Source of the DNA: Nitrososphaerota archaeon
GTDB taxonomy: Archaea > Thermoproteota > Nitrososphaeria > Nitrososphaerales > UBA183
Assembly (NCBI GenBank): GCA_029784825.1
Contig: JAFMAU010000028.1
Coordinates: 1 to 23,505, forward strand
DNA length: 23,505 nucleotides
Reading direction: 5' to 3'
Shown here: piece after piece, positions 1 through 7,562 of the stretch
Position numbering within the stretch: the stretch's first letter is position 1
How the letters are laid out: every line of letters begins with the position of its first letter
Notes under the pieces: model-generated
What the model was told of the DNA's origin: nothing
The model's database searches: none
Seen by the model: the letters and a program-made list of their open reading frames with translations, nothing else
Made by a program: the position numbers and the translations under genes

Positions 1-1
1 G

Positions 2-403
2 GACGGAGGACAGTCGCCGGGGGTGTTTTTCGACGGTCCGACAAAGATGGCGATCGTGGCGGCCCTGGACCGGATCGGCGTCCGGGAGATCGAGGCCGGA
101 ACGCCCTGTCTGGGACAAAACGAGATCGAGGACCTGAAGCTCGGCCTCGACCCGACCGTGCTGTCCGGCTGGTACCAGAAGATAGCGAGCGACGCCAGGG
201 CCGAGGCACCGAGGCACCTGACGGACTCGATTGATGTCCTCCAGGACCCCATTCTTCCTATGAAGTTCGAGTTCAAGACCTCGCGGAGGGCCGTCAAGTA
301 CGTGGTTGACGCCATCGACCGCAACCTCGATGGGATGCCGATGGCAACGAGGCTGTACTTCCAGAAGCTGGCGGAGCTTGTCCAGGCCGAGGCCCTGCGC
401 TAG
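2..403 (+). CDS. DRE-TIM metallolyase-like protein (homocitrate synthase/HMG-CoA lyase-like), 5' end outside window and C-terminally short
   Basis: The reading frame is open to the left edge, so the true start lies upstream. The first visible residues read DGGQSPGVFFDGPTK, followed by ALDRIGVREIEAGTP. This resembles the N-terminal strand-helix-strand of DRE-TIM metallolyases (isopropylmalate, homocitrate and HMG-CoA enzymes), where the catalytic RDGxQ motif is followed by a helix ending in G(V/I)xxIEAG. The leading Arg of that motif would be just outside the window. Only about 115 residues follow and then the frame stops at a TAG. A full DRE-TIM enzyme has a barrel of about 280 residues or more with a late HxH metal site, and no HxH is visible here. 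The protein is therefore truncated, degenerate or a divergent short relative. Its stop overlaps the stop of the convergent cupredoxin gene. Substrate unknown. Confidence 0.55.
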   Translation, partial: DGGQSPGVFFDGPTKMAIVAALDRIGVREIEAGTPCLGQNEIEDLKLGLDPTVLSGWYQKIASDARAEAPRHLTDSIDVLQDPILPMKFEFKTSRRAVKYVVDAIDRNLDGMPMATRLYFQKLAELVQAEALR

Positions 404-1359
404 GACCCGGCCTTCACGACCACCGTGGCGACCATCCACGGATGGTATGTGCAGTGGTACATGTAGGTCCCCGGGGTAGTGAAGGTGAACGTGAAAGACT
501 GCCCCGGCGCCAGGTTCCCTGACGAAAAGGTCCCGTCGTTGGCGGTGACAGTGTGCGGGGACACGTCGTTGTTTGTCCAAGTCACGGTGTTGTTGACGCC
601 GACGATCACCGTAATCTTGGGGGGAGAGAAGCCGGTGCTCGAAGTGTTTGTCCCCGCGCCTTGGAGTATGTTCACAGAAGCTATACTTGGGGATTGCTGC
701 GTCGTGGTCGAGGTCGGATGACCAGTGTACGCAGCATTGGGGAGGACCACGAGGTACCCTATCATGCCGACCTGAGCGTGATATGTGCACACGAACTCAT
801 AGATTCCAGAGAACTTAGCGACGAACGAGTATTTCGCCGAAACGTTGCCCGGCGTGCCCGAGACGACGACCCCTGGGGAGTTGTTCCTGGACGGGGTGGT
901 GAACGTCTGCCCCGTCAGGTCGTCGATTAGCCCAGGGACAGTCGCGTTGACGATGATGTTGTAGGGGGGTCCCACGGCGAGGTCATGCGCCACCGTGTCG
1001 TTGTCGATGAGCGTGAGGCTGACGGTGTCACCCTGGTTCACCACGATGAACGTGGGGTTGAACCTGTCCTGGTGCGCCGAGGGGGAAAGGTACCATGTCT
1101 CCGTGATAGACCTTATCGTGGGGGGCTGGTTCATCACCGGAAGGGTGATGTTTGCCGCCGCCTTGCCCTGCGAAACCTCCGACGCCAGCTGCTGCAGCTG
1201 AGAGCTAAGCGCGGAGACCTGCTGGCCCTGCGAGTAAAGCTGGTCCGTCGACGACTGGGATGAGGTCACGTAGACAAGCGAAACGACTCCGAGGGCGAGC
1301 ACTAGCAGCACAACGACCACGCCCGAAGAACTCATCCCACGCCTTTCGCGGATATCCAT
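400..1359 (-). CDS. Membrane-anchored di-cupredoxin (two plastocyanin/azurin-like copper domains)
   Basis: A 319-residue protein. It has a short basic N-terminus, one hydrophobic segment at about residues 12-33 (signal anchor), a Gln/Ser-rich probably helical stalk (about 37-66), and two blue-copper domains. Domain 1 (about 95-207) carries His125, Cys191, His194 and Met199. Domain 2 (about 225-318) carries His269, Cys303, His306 and Met309. Both therefore keep a complete type 1 copper ligand set, including the C-x2-H-x(2-4)-M loop. Domain 1 has an insertion of about 45 residues between its first His and the Cys loop. The domains should face outside the membrane and could pass electrons to or from a membrane oxidase; no oxidase gene is visible here. 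The ATG at 1359 starts just before the TM. A TATA-like CTTAAG overlaps the end of the upstream CoA-transferase, about 27 bases before the predicted transcript start, suggesting its own promoter. Confidence 0.85.
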   Translation of the reverse strand: MDIRERRGMSSSGVVVVLLVLALGVVSLVYVTSSQSSTDQLYSQGQQVSALSSQLQQLASEVSQGKAAANITLPVMNQPPTIRSITETWYLSPSAHQDRFNPTFIVVNQGDTVSLTLIDNDTVAHDLAVGPPYNIIVNATVPGLIDDLTGQTFTTPSRNNSPGVVVSGTPGNVSAKYSFVAKFSGIYEFVCTYHAQVGMIGYLVVLPNAAYTGHPTSTTTQQSPSIASVNILQGAGTNTSSTGFSPPKITVIVGVNNTVTWTNNDVSPHTVTANDGTFSSGNLAPGQSFTFTFTTPGTYMYHCTYHPWMVATVVVKAGS

Positions 1360-1389
1360 GCCTTGTGGCTGCGCGATTGGATTTGGTTC

Positions 1390-2967
1390 TTAAGGGCTTC
1401 GCACCCTCTTCGCAAGCTGCATCGGCTCCTGCCTGAACAGCGCCGGCTCCATCTCCTTCAGGTCCTGGGCGACATGCGGCCTGAAGCCGAGGTGTGCGAG
1501 CACGTCTCTGTGGAGGTCCACCCCGGGCGCTATCTCCGTCATCAGCAGCCCGGTGGGGGTGAGCTTGAAGACCGCCCTCTCGGTGACATACAGGACCTCC
1601 TTCCCGAAGCGAAGGGCCTGTCTCCCGCTGAAGAAGTTCTTGTAGACCCGCCTCACGAACTTCTTCGTCCCTCCGTCCCGAGAGATCTTCAGCTTCCCCC
1701 TCTCGATCTTCAACCCGCATTCGCCCGCTGTGAGGGCGCCCGCGAAGTAAATCCTCGGAGAACCGCCTGCGATGACAGGGAACCCCCCAGGTCCGTACAG
1801 CCTCCCCGGGAGCATCGAGGGGTTGACGTCCCCGTTCTTCCCCACCTGGAGGAAGCCCAGCGACGCGGCGTCGATCGTCCCTCCTTCGAAGTTGGAGAAC
1901 ATGTCGGGCATCGTCGACAGGGCGAACGGGCCGATGGCCGCCCCGAAGTCGACGCCTGGGAGGGCCATCCCTCCCCACTGTCCCGATTCGAGCACCGTAA
2001 CTATGTAGTCGGCAACCCCCTCCTCCACGGCCAGCCTAGACACTAGCGCGGGAATCCCGATCCCGAGGTTGACTATTACCGGCGAGCCCTTCTTTTTCGC
2101 GACCTCGATGAGCTCGACGAGGACTCGCCTGGCTATCACCAGCTGGCAGGGCTCCATGATCGGCTGCTCCTGGACCGGGACCGCCTCCGCGCTGGAGCCA
2201 TAGGCAGGGTCGTACACAGTCGACCCCACCTGCCAGTGGTAGGCGTTCGGGGAGACGACCACGAAGTCGACGAGCGGGCCCGGCACCTCGATCGACCTCG
2301 GATTGCTGTCTTCTTTCGCGACACGCCTGACCTGCGCAAGCACAGTCCCGGGCTCGGGGTGCGCCTTGGTCGCCTGCACTATGTTCAGGACGGTCCCCCT
2401 TATCGCCTCGTCTTCCATCGTCAGGTTTGCCCTCCTGTCCGCAGTCGTCGCCCTGACGAGGGAGACGTTCGGCTTGGGTGCCTGATAGAACAGGTACTCC
2501 TCCCCGTCCACCTGTATGCGCTTCACACTGCATGTGTTCCGCACGGCGGCGAGGCGGTTCAGTTTCCCCCCGCCCTTTCGCGGATCGATCACGGTATCAA
2601 TCCCGATTTTGCTTATCACCCCCGGCCTCCCGGACGCGACTTCCCTGAACCAATAGGCCGCCACCCCCATCGGCCAGCTGTATGCCTCTGCTATGTTGTC
2701 AGTGACGAGCTTCTGGAGCCACGGAGAGAAGCCAAGGAAGGGGACGGATATCCCCCTCATGAAGCGCCCGTCCCTCCTCACGACGAGGTCTTTGGCGACT
2801 GTGTCCAGCGCCCTGTCGGGGATCGCTGGGAGGGCGTCCGCAATCATGAATATCTCCCGGGGGTGCCCGGTCCGCTTGTACCTCTTGTACAGCTCAAGGA
2901 TCAGATATTCAGGGGTGGTCGCCATGTTGAACCCGGATACGGCGACCACGGCCCGGTCCCCGACCAC
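1390..2967 (-). CDS. Family I CoA-transferase (acetate/propionate/3-ketoacid CoA-transferase type, fused alpha-beta)
   Basis: 525 residues from a GTG at 2967. It aligns from memory along its length with the E. coli YdiF/propionate CoA-transferase type. It has an N-terminal Rossmann-like half with GxGxP-type turns (PGVISKIGIDTVIDPRKGGGKLN) and a C-terminal half carrying the catalytic Glu in ESGQWGG (Glu327), which forms the glutamyl-CoA thioester in this family. The ending ITERAVF/EIAPGVDL-type block is also present as VTERAVFKLTPTGL and IAPGVDLHRDVL. It exchanges CoA between a short-chain acyl-CoA and a carboxylic acid; the substrate cannot be told. The frame upstream of the GTG encodes KAGIVASAEDAVSVVGD, which matches the usual family N-terminus, yet it contains no ATG, GTG or TTG. 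The coded protein is probably about 20 residues longer than the GTG suggests. A GGAGGA motif 10 bases before the GTG argues the other way. Confidence 0.9.
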   Translation of the reverse strand: MVGDRAVVAVSGFNMATTPEYLILELYKRYKRTGHPREIFMIADALPAIPDRALDTVAKDLVVRRDGRFMRGISVPFLGFSPWLQKLVTDNIAEAYSWPMGVAAYWFREVASGRPGVISKIGIDTVIDPRKGGGKLNRLAAVRNTCSVKRIQVDGEEYLFYQAPKPNVSLVRATTADRRANLTMEDEAIRGTVLNIVQATKAHPEPGTVLAQVRRVAKEDSNPRSIEVPGPLVDFVVVSPNAYHWQVGSTVYDPAYGSSAEAVPVQEQPIMEPCQLVIARRVLVELIEVAKKKGSPVIVNLGIGIPALVSRLAVEEGVADYIVTVLESGQWGGMALPGVDFGAAIGPFALSTMPDMFSNFEGGTIDAASLGFLQVGKNGDVNPSMLPGRLYGPGGFPVIAGGSPRIYFAGALTAGECGLKIERGKLKISRDGGTKKFVRRVYKNFFSGRQALRFGKEVLYVTERAVFKLTPTGLLMTEIAPGVDLHRDVLAHLGFRPHVAQDLKEMEPALFRQEPMQLAKRVRSP

Positions 2968-3100
2968 GGAGACTGCATCCTCCGCGGAAGCGACGATGCC
3001 TGCCTTCCTGATCAGAGGCCCTGCCTCTTGGCTCAGTGGAGCGACCCCCCGTCGAGACTGACCCCTGCGCGGGCGCAGGTCACGGTCGGGGCACCCTTCC

Positions 3101-3379
3101 TCAGCCTTTCGCCTTGGCCAGCGAATAGACTATGATGAAGAAGCCCAGAGCCTGAGCGTACGCCTGAAGCGTGATCACCGTGTCGAGGTCCGTCCCGGCG
3201 ATGAAGTTGTACAGAATCCCCGCCACGAGTCCCCCCAGCGTCACGACCGCGAAGCCGATGCCCAACAGGAGCATCGCCTGGCTCTTGGTCTTGTCATAGG
3301 CCCGGTAGGCGTAGTACACTACCACGCCTCCGAATATCAGAATAAGCGCCTGCCCTATGTCAAGGTAAATGACGTCCAT
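3101..3379 (-). CDS. Small three-TM membrane protein, DUF7521-like
   Basis: 92 residues with three hydrophobic segments (about 6-26, 35-58 and 68-90) joined by short polar loops, including YRAYDKTKSQ after TM1. Size, topology and position next to a winged-helix regulator resemble the small archaeal membrane proteins grouped as DUF7521, which are often paired with HTH regulators; that assignment is from memory and inferred. No enzymatic motif is visible. The ATG at 3379 has a TATA-like CTTTAAAG about 27-33 bases upstream (3406-3413), which would give an almost leaderless transcript. A perfect anti-16S match, GGAGGTGAT, lies at 3391-3399 on this strand but is rather far from the ATG. Confidence 0.7.
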   Translation of the reverse strand: MDVIYLDIGQALILIFGGVVVYYAYRAYDKTKSQAMLLLGIGFAVVTLGGLVAGILYNFIAGTDLDTVITLQAYAQALGFFIIVYSLAKAKG

Positions 3380-3441
3380 TTCTACCTGGTATCACCTCCA
3401 TTGCCCTTTAAAGAGTTGAAGTCGTTTCTCATGGGTGGCAA

Positions 3442-3813
3442 TCACTTCGTCTCCTTCATCGTCAGCCAGAGGCGCCTCAGCTTCTCTGCGACGTCTTCGT
3501 TGATCATTGCTTCCACCTTCATCACCCCTCCGTCGAAGGTCACATTAACTGCCCTGTAGGCGCTCCTGAGGAGCTCGTACTTCTTCCCGTCCGGGGTGAC
3601 GATTATCTTCTCGACCAGGAGGATCTGGCTGTCCAAGAGCTCGTGGACCCTCCTATAGCATGTGCTCAAGGGGATGTCATTCTCCCTGCTCATGTCCTCC
3701 ACTGACTTCGCCCTCGGTATGGCCGAGAGTATTATCTTCCTGGAGTATTCATCCGCCAGCCCCTGAACAATCGCTTGGATGCGAGACGGGTCAGCTATCT
3801 CCAAACGGGGCAA
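3442..3813 (-). CDS. Winged helix-turn-helix transcriptional regulator (ArsR-like)
   Basis: 123 residues. The central part (about 12-75) reads as a winged helix: a helix around LADEYSRKIILSAI, then a KSVEDMSRENDIPLSTCYRRVHELLDSQIL helix-turn-helix, then a beta wing (LVEKIIVTPDGKKYELLRS). The C-terminal part has a short beta section (RAVNVTFDGG) and a terminal helix with EKLRRLWLTMKE, likely for dimerisation. No metal-binding Cys cluster is present. The gene probably controls itself and the following small membrane gene, with which it forms a same-strand pair separated by about 60 bases. A TATA-like element (3829-3836) predicts a transcript start near 3805. A second TTG at 3804 could therefore be the real leaderless start instead of the TTG at 3813. 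Confidence 0.8.
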   Translation of the reverse strand: MPRLEIADPSRIQAIVQGLADEYSRKIILSAIPRAKSVEDMSRENDIPLSTCYRRVHELLDSQILLVEKIIVTPDGKKYELLRSAYRAVNVTFDGGVMKVEAMINEDVAEKLRRLWLTMKETK

Positions 3814-3874
3814 AACGGAATCCTATCGTATTTTAGTCTATTTCGCGGTGGCCAAAAACGGGACGGAGCAGGAC

Positions 3875-4432
3875 CTACTTGGTCCTGCTCGCTAATATGT
3901 ATCCGAGTCCGCCCAACAGCGCGCCAACGCAGGCCAGGAGGATGAGGCCCCCGATCGGGTTGGTAGTCCAGCCGAGTATCTGCTCATGGATCTGCCCCGC
4001 GTTCAGCCCGCCCCCTCCAGATGAGACTGGCGTAGCTGCCCAACCGGCGAGATATCCCTGGTAGGTCATTATTATCATGGCGCCGGCGATGCCGACGTTC
4101 ATGAACAGGAGATGGCCCCAGGCCAGGAGGTTGTTCAAGCCCTTGTAGACGTGTCCCCTGACGTCTTCGATGTAGTAGTAGAAGATGGCGGTGACTGCGG
4201 TCGCGATTACTCCGACCACGAGCCATGATATGAATCCAGTGAAGAACCATGTTCCCCCTCCGCCTCCGGCGATGACCCTGGCGGGGGAGTAGTAGTCGGA
4301 CTTGCCTGTGAAGTATTGGAGAGGGTCAAGGACAAATATTGTTGCGATTGTGAATGCCAGACCCTGGATGACTGCCGCGGCGATGAACCTTCCGGCCCAC
4401 TTGCCGTTGGTGGCCCTGTTTACGTTTTCCAT
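3875..4432 (-). CDS. Four-TM membrane protein of unknown function
   Basis: 185 residues with four hydrophobic segments (about 13-36, 60-86, 100-130 and 158-181). A Gly-rich loop follows the first helix (AGGGGG, about 54-60), and a second Gly-rich loop lies between TM3 and TM4 (SSGGGG). Histidines at 94, 107 and 149 lie near membrane borders; the block AWGHLLFMNVG is reminiscent of heme or quinone membrane proteins linked to terminal oxidases, but I do not recognise the family. It starts at an ATG 24-31 bases downstream of a clear TATA-like box, so the transcript is probably leaderless. It is monocistronic between the regulator and the divergent stress-protein gene. Confidence 0.7.
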   Translation of the reverse strand: MENVNRATNGKWAGRFIAAAVIQGLAFTIATIFVLDPLQYFTGKSDYYSPARVIAGGGGGTWFFTGFISWLVVGVIATAVTAIFYYYIEDVRGHVYKGLNNLLAWGHLLFMNVGIAGAMIIMTYQGYLAGWAATPVSSGGGGLNAGQIHEQILGWTTNPIGGLILLACVGALLGGLGYILASRTK

Positions 4433-4455
4433 AGGACCAAAGCCCCTTCCGACAC

Positions 4456-4463
4456 GATATAAG
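4456..4463 (-). promoter_or_regulatory. TATA box for the four-TM protein gene
   Basis: CTTATATC on the minus strand lies 24-31 bases ahead of the ATG at 4432, the archaeal spacing expected for a leaderless transcript. Confidence 0.5.
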
Positions 4464-4536
4464 CCTCGGGGACGATTTTCGTCCGTGATAATCAGTTTTG
4501 GGGTGACCCAGGACGCGGCAGGCCATTCAAGAGCTT

Positions 4537-4576
4537 GGCCCCGCGGACCCGACGGACTAACGCGTTAGGTGGGGCC
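4537..4576. promoter_or_regulatory. Inverted repeat with inner 12-bp palindrome between divergent promoters
   Basis: GGCCCC at 4537-4542 is complementary to GGGGCC at 4571-4576. Inside them is the perfect palindrome CTAACGCGTTAG (4557-4568). The element lies between the promoters of the four-TM gene and the stress-protein gene. It may be an operator for a dimeric regulator or an RNA hairpin; the role is inferred. Confidence 0.3.
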
Positions 4577-4652
4577 TTCCAGGCTTCGTGAACCCTCCGG
4601 ACCGGTCGAGCCCAGTGGCGCCAGTTCTCAACTATGGAAAAGGGCAAGCGAA

Positions 4653-4660
4653 TTATATAT
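4653..4660 (+). promoter_or_regulatory. TATA box for the universal stress protein operon
   Basis: TTATATAT lies about 30-37 bases ahead of the ATG at 4690. This predicts a transcript start within about 10 bases of the start codon. Confidence 0.55.
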
Positions 4661-4689
4661 TGAAGCGCCCCAACCGCTCCGGTAGAGCG

Positions 4690-5145
4690 ATGACCAGCGC
4701 ACAAGGGTTCACGAAGATTGTCGTCGCCTTCGACGGCTCAGAGGACTCGGCGAAGGCTGTACGCCTGGCGGGCCTCGTTGCTTCGAAGCAGGGCTCCAGC
4801 GTCATCCTGATTCATGTCTACCCTTCGCCTGCGCTGGGATTCAGCGCAGCGTCTGGCATGCCGATCCCCGACTACGGTGAGCTGGAGGAAGCAGCCAAGG
4901 CTGCGGGCCACGAGACTCTGTCCAGAGGACTGAAGCTGGCTTCCGAGGCTGGGATCGAGGCGAAGGGGGAGCTGGTGGAAGCACCATCCGTCGTGGAAGC
5001 CATAGTCAACTTCGCCTCGAGCCAAAACGCCGACCTCATCGTGGTGGGGACGAGGGGGATGACCGGTTTCAAGAAGCTGATCCTTGGGAGCGTTTCTTCC
5101 GGTCTGATAGGCCACGCAGGCTGCCCTGTACTGGTCGCGAGGTGA
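4690..5145 (+). CDS. Universal stress protein (UspA family, ATP-binding type)
   Basis: 151 residues, a single USP domain. The N-terminal strand KIVVAFDGSEDS carries the conserved Asp and Ser after strand 1. The C-terminal block reads VVGTRGMTGFKKLILGSVSS, matching the G-x2-G-x9-G-(S/T) nucleotide-binding signature (Gly120, Gly123, Gly133). The family binds ATP and acts in stress adaptation in the cytoplasm. The ATG at 4690 is preferred over an upstream in-frame start because the TATA box at 4653-4660 would fall inside a longer gene. The stop (TGA) overlaps a GTG that could start the CBS gene, so the two genes are coupled. Confidence 0.92.
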   Translation: MTSAQGFTKIVVAFDGSEDSAKAVRLAGLVASKQGSSVILIHVYPSPALGFSAASGMPIPDYGELEEAAKAAGHETLSRGLKLASEAGIEAKGELVEAPSVVEAIVNFASSQNADLIVVGTRGMTGFKKLILGSVSSGLIGHAGCPVLVAR

Positions 5146-5150
5146 CCTCG

Positions 5151-5579
5151 GTGATCTACGTCAGGGACATAATGAGCAGGAACGTGAAGACCATCGAAGC
5201 TGGCGCCACAGTCCTCGAAGCTGCGAAATCGATGGCGAAGTGGAAGATCGGCGCCCTCGTGATTGTGGAAGGCAAGACCCCCGTAGGGATAATCACAGAG
5301 GGAGACATCTCGCGCATCGTCGCCAGGGGCTCTGATCCCGGCCGCGCTTCTGTGGCTACGTGCAGGAAACGGCTTGTCGGCGTCTCTCCTGGGGAACGGG
5401 TGGAGGTAGCCGCGAAGAAGATGGCGGAATCCGGGATTAAGAAGCTCCCGGTGATGGACGACGGCAGTCTCGTGGGGATGCTGACACAGACTGACATCGT
5501 GAACTCGAGCTTCGCCCTGGTCACCTCCTTGAAGGAGATGGTTCAGGCGAGGTACCGCCCCCCCGACTTCCAGATGTAG
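5151..5579 (+). CDS. Tandem CBS-domain protein
   Basis: 142 residues from the GTG at 5151, made of two CBS motifs. CBS1 is about residues 3-60 (VRDIMSRNVKTIEAGATVLEAAKSM ... PVGIITEGDI). CBS2 is about 70-125 (GVSPGERVEVAAKKMAESGIKKLPVMD ... LVGMLTQTDIV). Such stand-alone pairs usually bind adenosine nucleotides and act as energy or stress sensors. The context directly behind a USP gene fits a small stress-response operon. The start at 5151 is chosen because GAGGTGA (5139-5145), a perfect match to the 16S 3' end, sits five bases before it. The alternative GTG at 5142 overlaps the USP stop and would add three residues. Confidence 0.9.
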   Translation: MIYVRDIMSRNVKTIEAGATVLEAAKSMAKWKIGALVIVEGKTPVGIITEGDISRIVARGSDPGRASVATCRKRLVGVSPGERVEVAAKKMAESGIKKLPVMDDGSLVGMLTQTDIVNSSFALVTSLKEMVQARYRPPDFQM

Positions 5580-5630
5580 GTCCCTTTCAGAAACTGGCTT
5601 TAAGCACCCCCACACGGGGTCCAGTCCGAT

Positions 5631-5948
5631 TTGGCTCTCCCCTCCTACTCTATCGTGGTCGACTATGTCAGCGAGGGGGAGGTGGCCAACCTGATCCGAG
5701 GGTACGTTGAAGTGGCAGGGAAGAAGGTCCGGTTCTCCGGGGTAGCCTACGGAAGATTCGGCGGCCAGAACTTCTCCCCCCAGTTTTCAAAGGCCGCCAA
5801 GGACAGCCTCGCAAAGATCACGGGGGACTTTCCCAGGTTCGAGGAGGACATGCAGATGAGGCTGGTGAGGGGGGAATTCGAGGCGAAGCCTGGGAAGGAT
5901 GAACACCACCATCATCACCATCTCGGCGAGGGGACCGAGGGCCAATGA
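5631..5948 (+). CDS. Hypothetical protein with a natural hexahistidine tract
   Basis: 105 residues from a TTG. I do not recognise the family. The N-terminal half alternates hydrophobic and polar residues as beta strands (YSIVVDYVSEGEVANLIRGY, KKVRFSGVAYG), followed by a helical stretch (SKAAKDSLAKITGDFPRFEEDMQ). The C-terminus has DE then six consecutive His (residues 92-97, bases 5904-5921), then an acidic/Gly tail. The His codons are mixed CAC/CAT, unlike a cloning tag. It overlaps the next gene by ATGA. A TATA-like CTTTAAG lies about 30 bases ahead of the TTG. Metal binding is possible but only inferred. Confidence 0.65.
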   Translation: MALPSYSIVVDYVSEGEVANLIRGYVEVAGKKVRFSGVAYGRFGGQNFSPQFSKAAKDSLAKITGDFPRFEEDMQMRLVRGEFEAKPGKDEHHHHHHLGEGTEGQ

Positions 5949-6868
5949 ACCTGCTCGTCGGCGCGACGGGTTTCGTAGGGGGGCACGTCGTCGAGTTCCT
6001 CTTCCAGCAAGGGGAAATATCGAAGGGGATATTCAGGAAAGGGTCGCACCTCAAGATAATGGATTCGAGCGGCGTCCAGGGGATCGAAGCAGACCTGCTC
6101 GACCACCACTCCTTGCACGAGGCTATGGAAGGGGTGGACACAGTCTACAACATGGCGTCGCCGATGCCCGGCTCGGACTCGGACTTTCTGAGGGCGAACA
6201 CCGAGGGGCTCCTCAACCTGCTGGAAGTCGCGACCGAGTCGAAGGTCAGGACGTTCGTCCACCTCAGCACTCTCGACGTGCACGGTTTCTCGCAGAGGTC
6301 GGTTGGCGCGTCGACGCCCTTCGCTCCCGGCAACGAGTATCAGAGGTCGAAGGCGGAAGCCGAGACCCTGCTCCAGGAGTTTTCCAGCCGGAACCCGGAT
6401 ACAAGGGTAGCGGTCATCAGGGCGGCCAGGGCGGTGGGGTCCAGGGACGAGTCTCTCGTGGTCCCCCTCCTCCGGATGATCGGCTCGGGGAAAGTCGTCC
6501 TGCCTTCCGACAGAAGGATGTCCTTCTCCCACCCGCGCGACATCGCCCTTGCGATGTTCCAAGCCGCCACTACGGCCCTCCCGACGGGGAAGGTTGTCCT
6601 CGTAAAGTCGTTCGACTCTACCCCTGAGGAGCTCGCGAGAGGGATCGCCGACGCGACGGGGACCAGGATCGAAGTGAAGAAGTCAGGCATCTTCTCGCCC
6701 TCGGATCTTCCCAAGTACACCGCGGAGCAGGTGAAGGCATCAGTTTCCATCGATGATCAGCCGGACTGGAAGGCGCTCGGTTATGCGCCGAAGTACGGCC
6801 TGAAGGCTACCGGAGAGGAGATTGCGGCGTGGTTCAAGAAGGAGCCATGGGCGGTAGAAGTCGCCTAG
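5945..6868 (+). CDS. NAD(P)-dependent epimerase/dehydratase (extended SDR family)
   Basis: 307 residues. The Rossmann signature GATGFVG is at 6-12. The catalytic-type residues are Ser108 (HLSTLDV) and Y132-x3-K136 ([10 protein letters not shown]). The family includes sugar-nucleotide epimerases and 3-beta-hydroxysteroid dehydrogenase-like enzymes; the substrate cannot be told. The C-terminal half is divergent and ends in a Trp-rich helix ([14 protein letters not shown]). It is translated from an ATG that overlaps the previous stop (ATGA) and its end overlaps the first codons of endonuclease III, so the cluster is tightly coupled. Confidence 0.88.
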   Translation: MNLLVGATGFVGGHVVEFLFQQGEISKGIFRKGSHLKIMDSSGVQGIEADLLDHHSLHEAMEGVDTVYNMASPMPGSDSDFLRANTEGLLNLLEVATESKVRTFVHLSTLDVHGFSQRSVGASTPFAPGNEYQRSKAEAETLLQEFSSRNPDTRVAVIRAARAVGSRDESLVVPLLRMIGSGKVVLPSDRRMSFSHPRDIALAMFQAATTALPTGKVVLVKSFDSTPEELARGIADATGTRIEVKKSGIFSPSDLPKYTAEQVKASVSIDDQPDWKALGYAPKYGLKATGEEIAAWFKKEPWAVEVA

Positions 6869-7539
6869 GCATCCCCGTAATCCTCCGGGAGATGAGGGGG
6901 ATGGTCTACGGGTTGACGGACAGGAGGGCGACCGCGCTGGCACAGCTCAAGGAAGCCGAGGGAGGGGACCCGTTCCGCGTCCTGATAGGAACGATACTCT
7001 CTCACAGGACGAAGGATGAGAACACGACCAAGGCGACCGAAAACCTGTTCTCAAAATTCAAGACTCCGGAGGAGCTCGCCAACGCGGACCCTCGCACGGT
7101 GAGGCGCCTCATCAGGCCCTCTGGCTTCTACAACATGAAGACGAAGAGCATCATCACGGCGTCAAAGCAGCTGTTGGAAATGTTCGGAGGAGAGGTCCCT
7201 GACAATGAGGAAGACCTCATGAAGCTCCAGGCCGTCGGACGCAAGACCGCCAACTGCGTCCTCGTCTATGCATTCAACAAGCCGGCCATCCCTGTCGACA
7301 CGCACGTCCACAGGATCTCGAACAGACTGGGGCTTGTGAAGACAAGGAAGCCCGAGGAGACCGAGGCAGAGCTGGTCCGGACGGTGCCCAGGAGGTACTG
7401 GCTCGAGCTCAACGACCTCTTCGTCCGGTTCGGGCAGACGACCTGCAGGCCGATTGGGCCTAGATGCGCAGACTGCACCCTGAAAGCGACCTGCAGATAC
7501 TACCGCATGGTCGTCGCCCCCAAGAGCAAAGCTTCTTAG
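6847..7539 (+). CDS. nth: Endonuclease III (DNA glycosylase/AP lyase)
   Basis: 230 residues. This base-excision repair enzyme removes oxidised pyrimidines and cleaves AP sites. The helix-hairpin-helix block is [13 protein letters not shown], with catalytic Lys133. The catalytic Asp is Asp151 in VDTHVHR. The C-terminal iron-sulfur loop has Cys200, Cys207, Cys210 and Cys216, i.e. C-x6-C-x2-C-x5-C, the classic [4Fe-4S] spacing. It overlaps the epimerase end. I use the ATG at 6847, but another Met at 6892 (before RGMVYGL) is equally possible, since family members often begin only shortly before the DPFRVLI block. Neighbouring a MazG-like gene, it suggests genome and nucleotide-pool maintenance. 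Confidence 0.95.
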   Translation: MGGRSRLGIPVILREMRGMVYGLTDRRATALAQLKEAEGGDPFRVLIGTILSHRTKDENTTKATENLFSKFKTPEELANADPRTVRRLIRPSGFYNMKTKSIITASKQLLEMFGGEVPDNEEDLMKLQAVGRKTANCVLVYAFNKPAIPVDTHVHRISNRLGLVKTRKPEETEAELVRTVPRRYWLELNDLFVRFGQTTCRPIGPRCADCTLKATCRYYRMVVAPKSKAS

Positions 7540-7562
7540 CCCAAACTCCAAACCCCGGAAAC

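Noticed and set aside
5904..5921. Vector-derived His-tag contamination
   Set aside because: The six His codons are mixed and the tract is embedded in a native gene whose stop overlaps the next gene's start, so it is not a cloning artefact.
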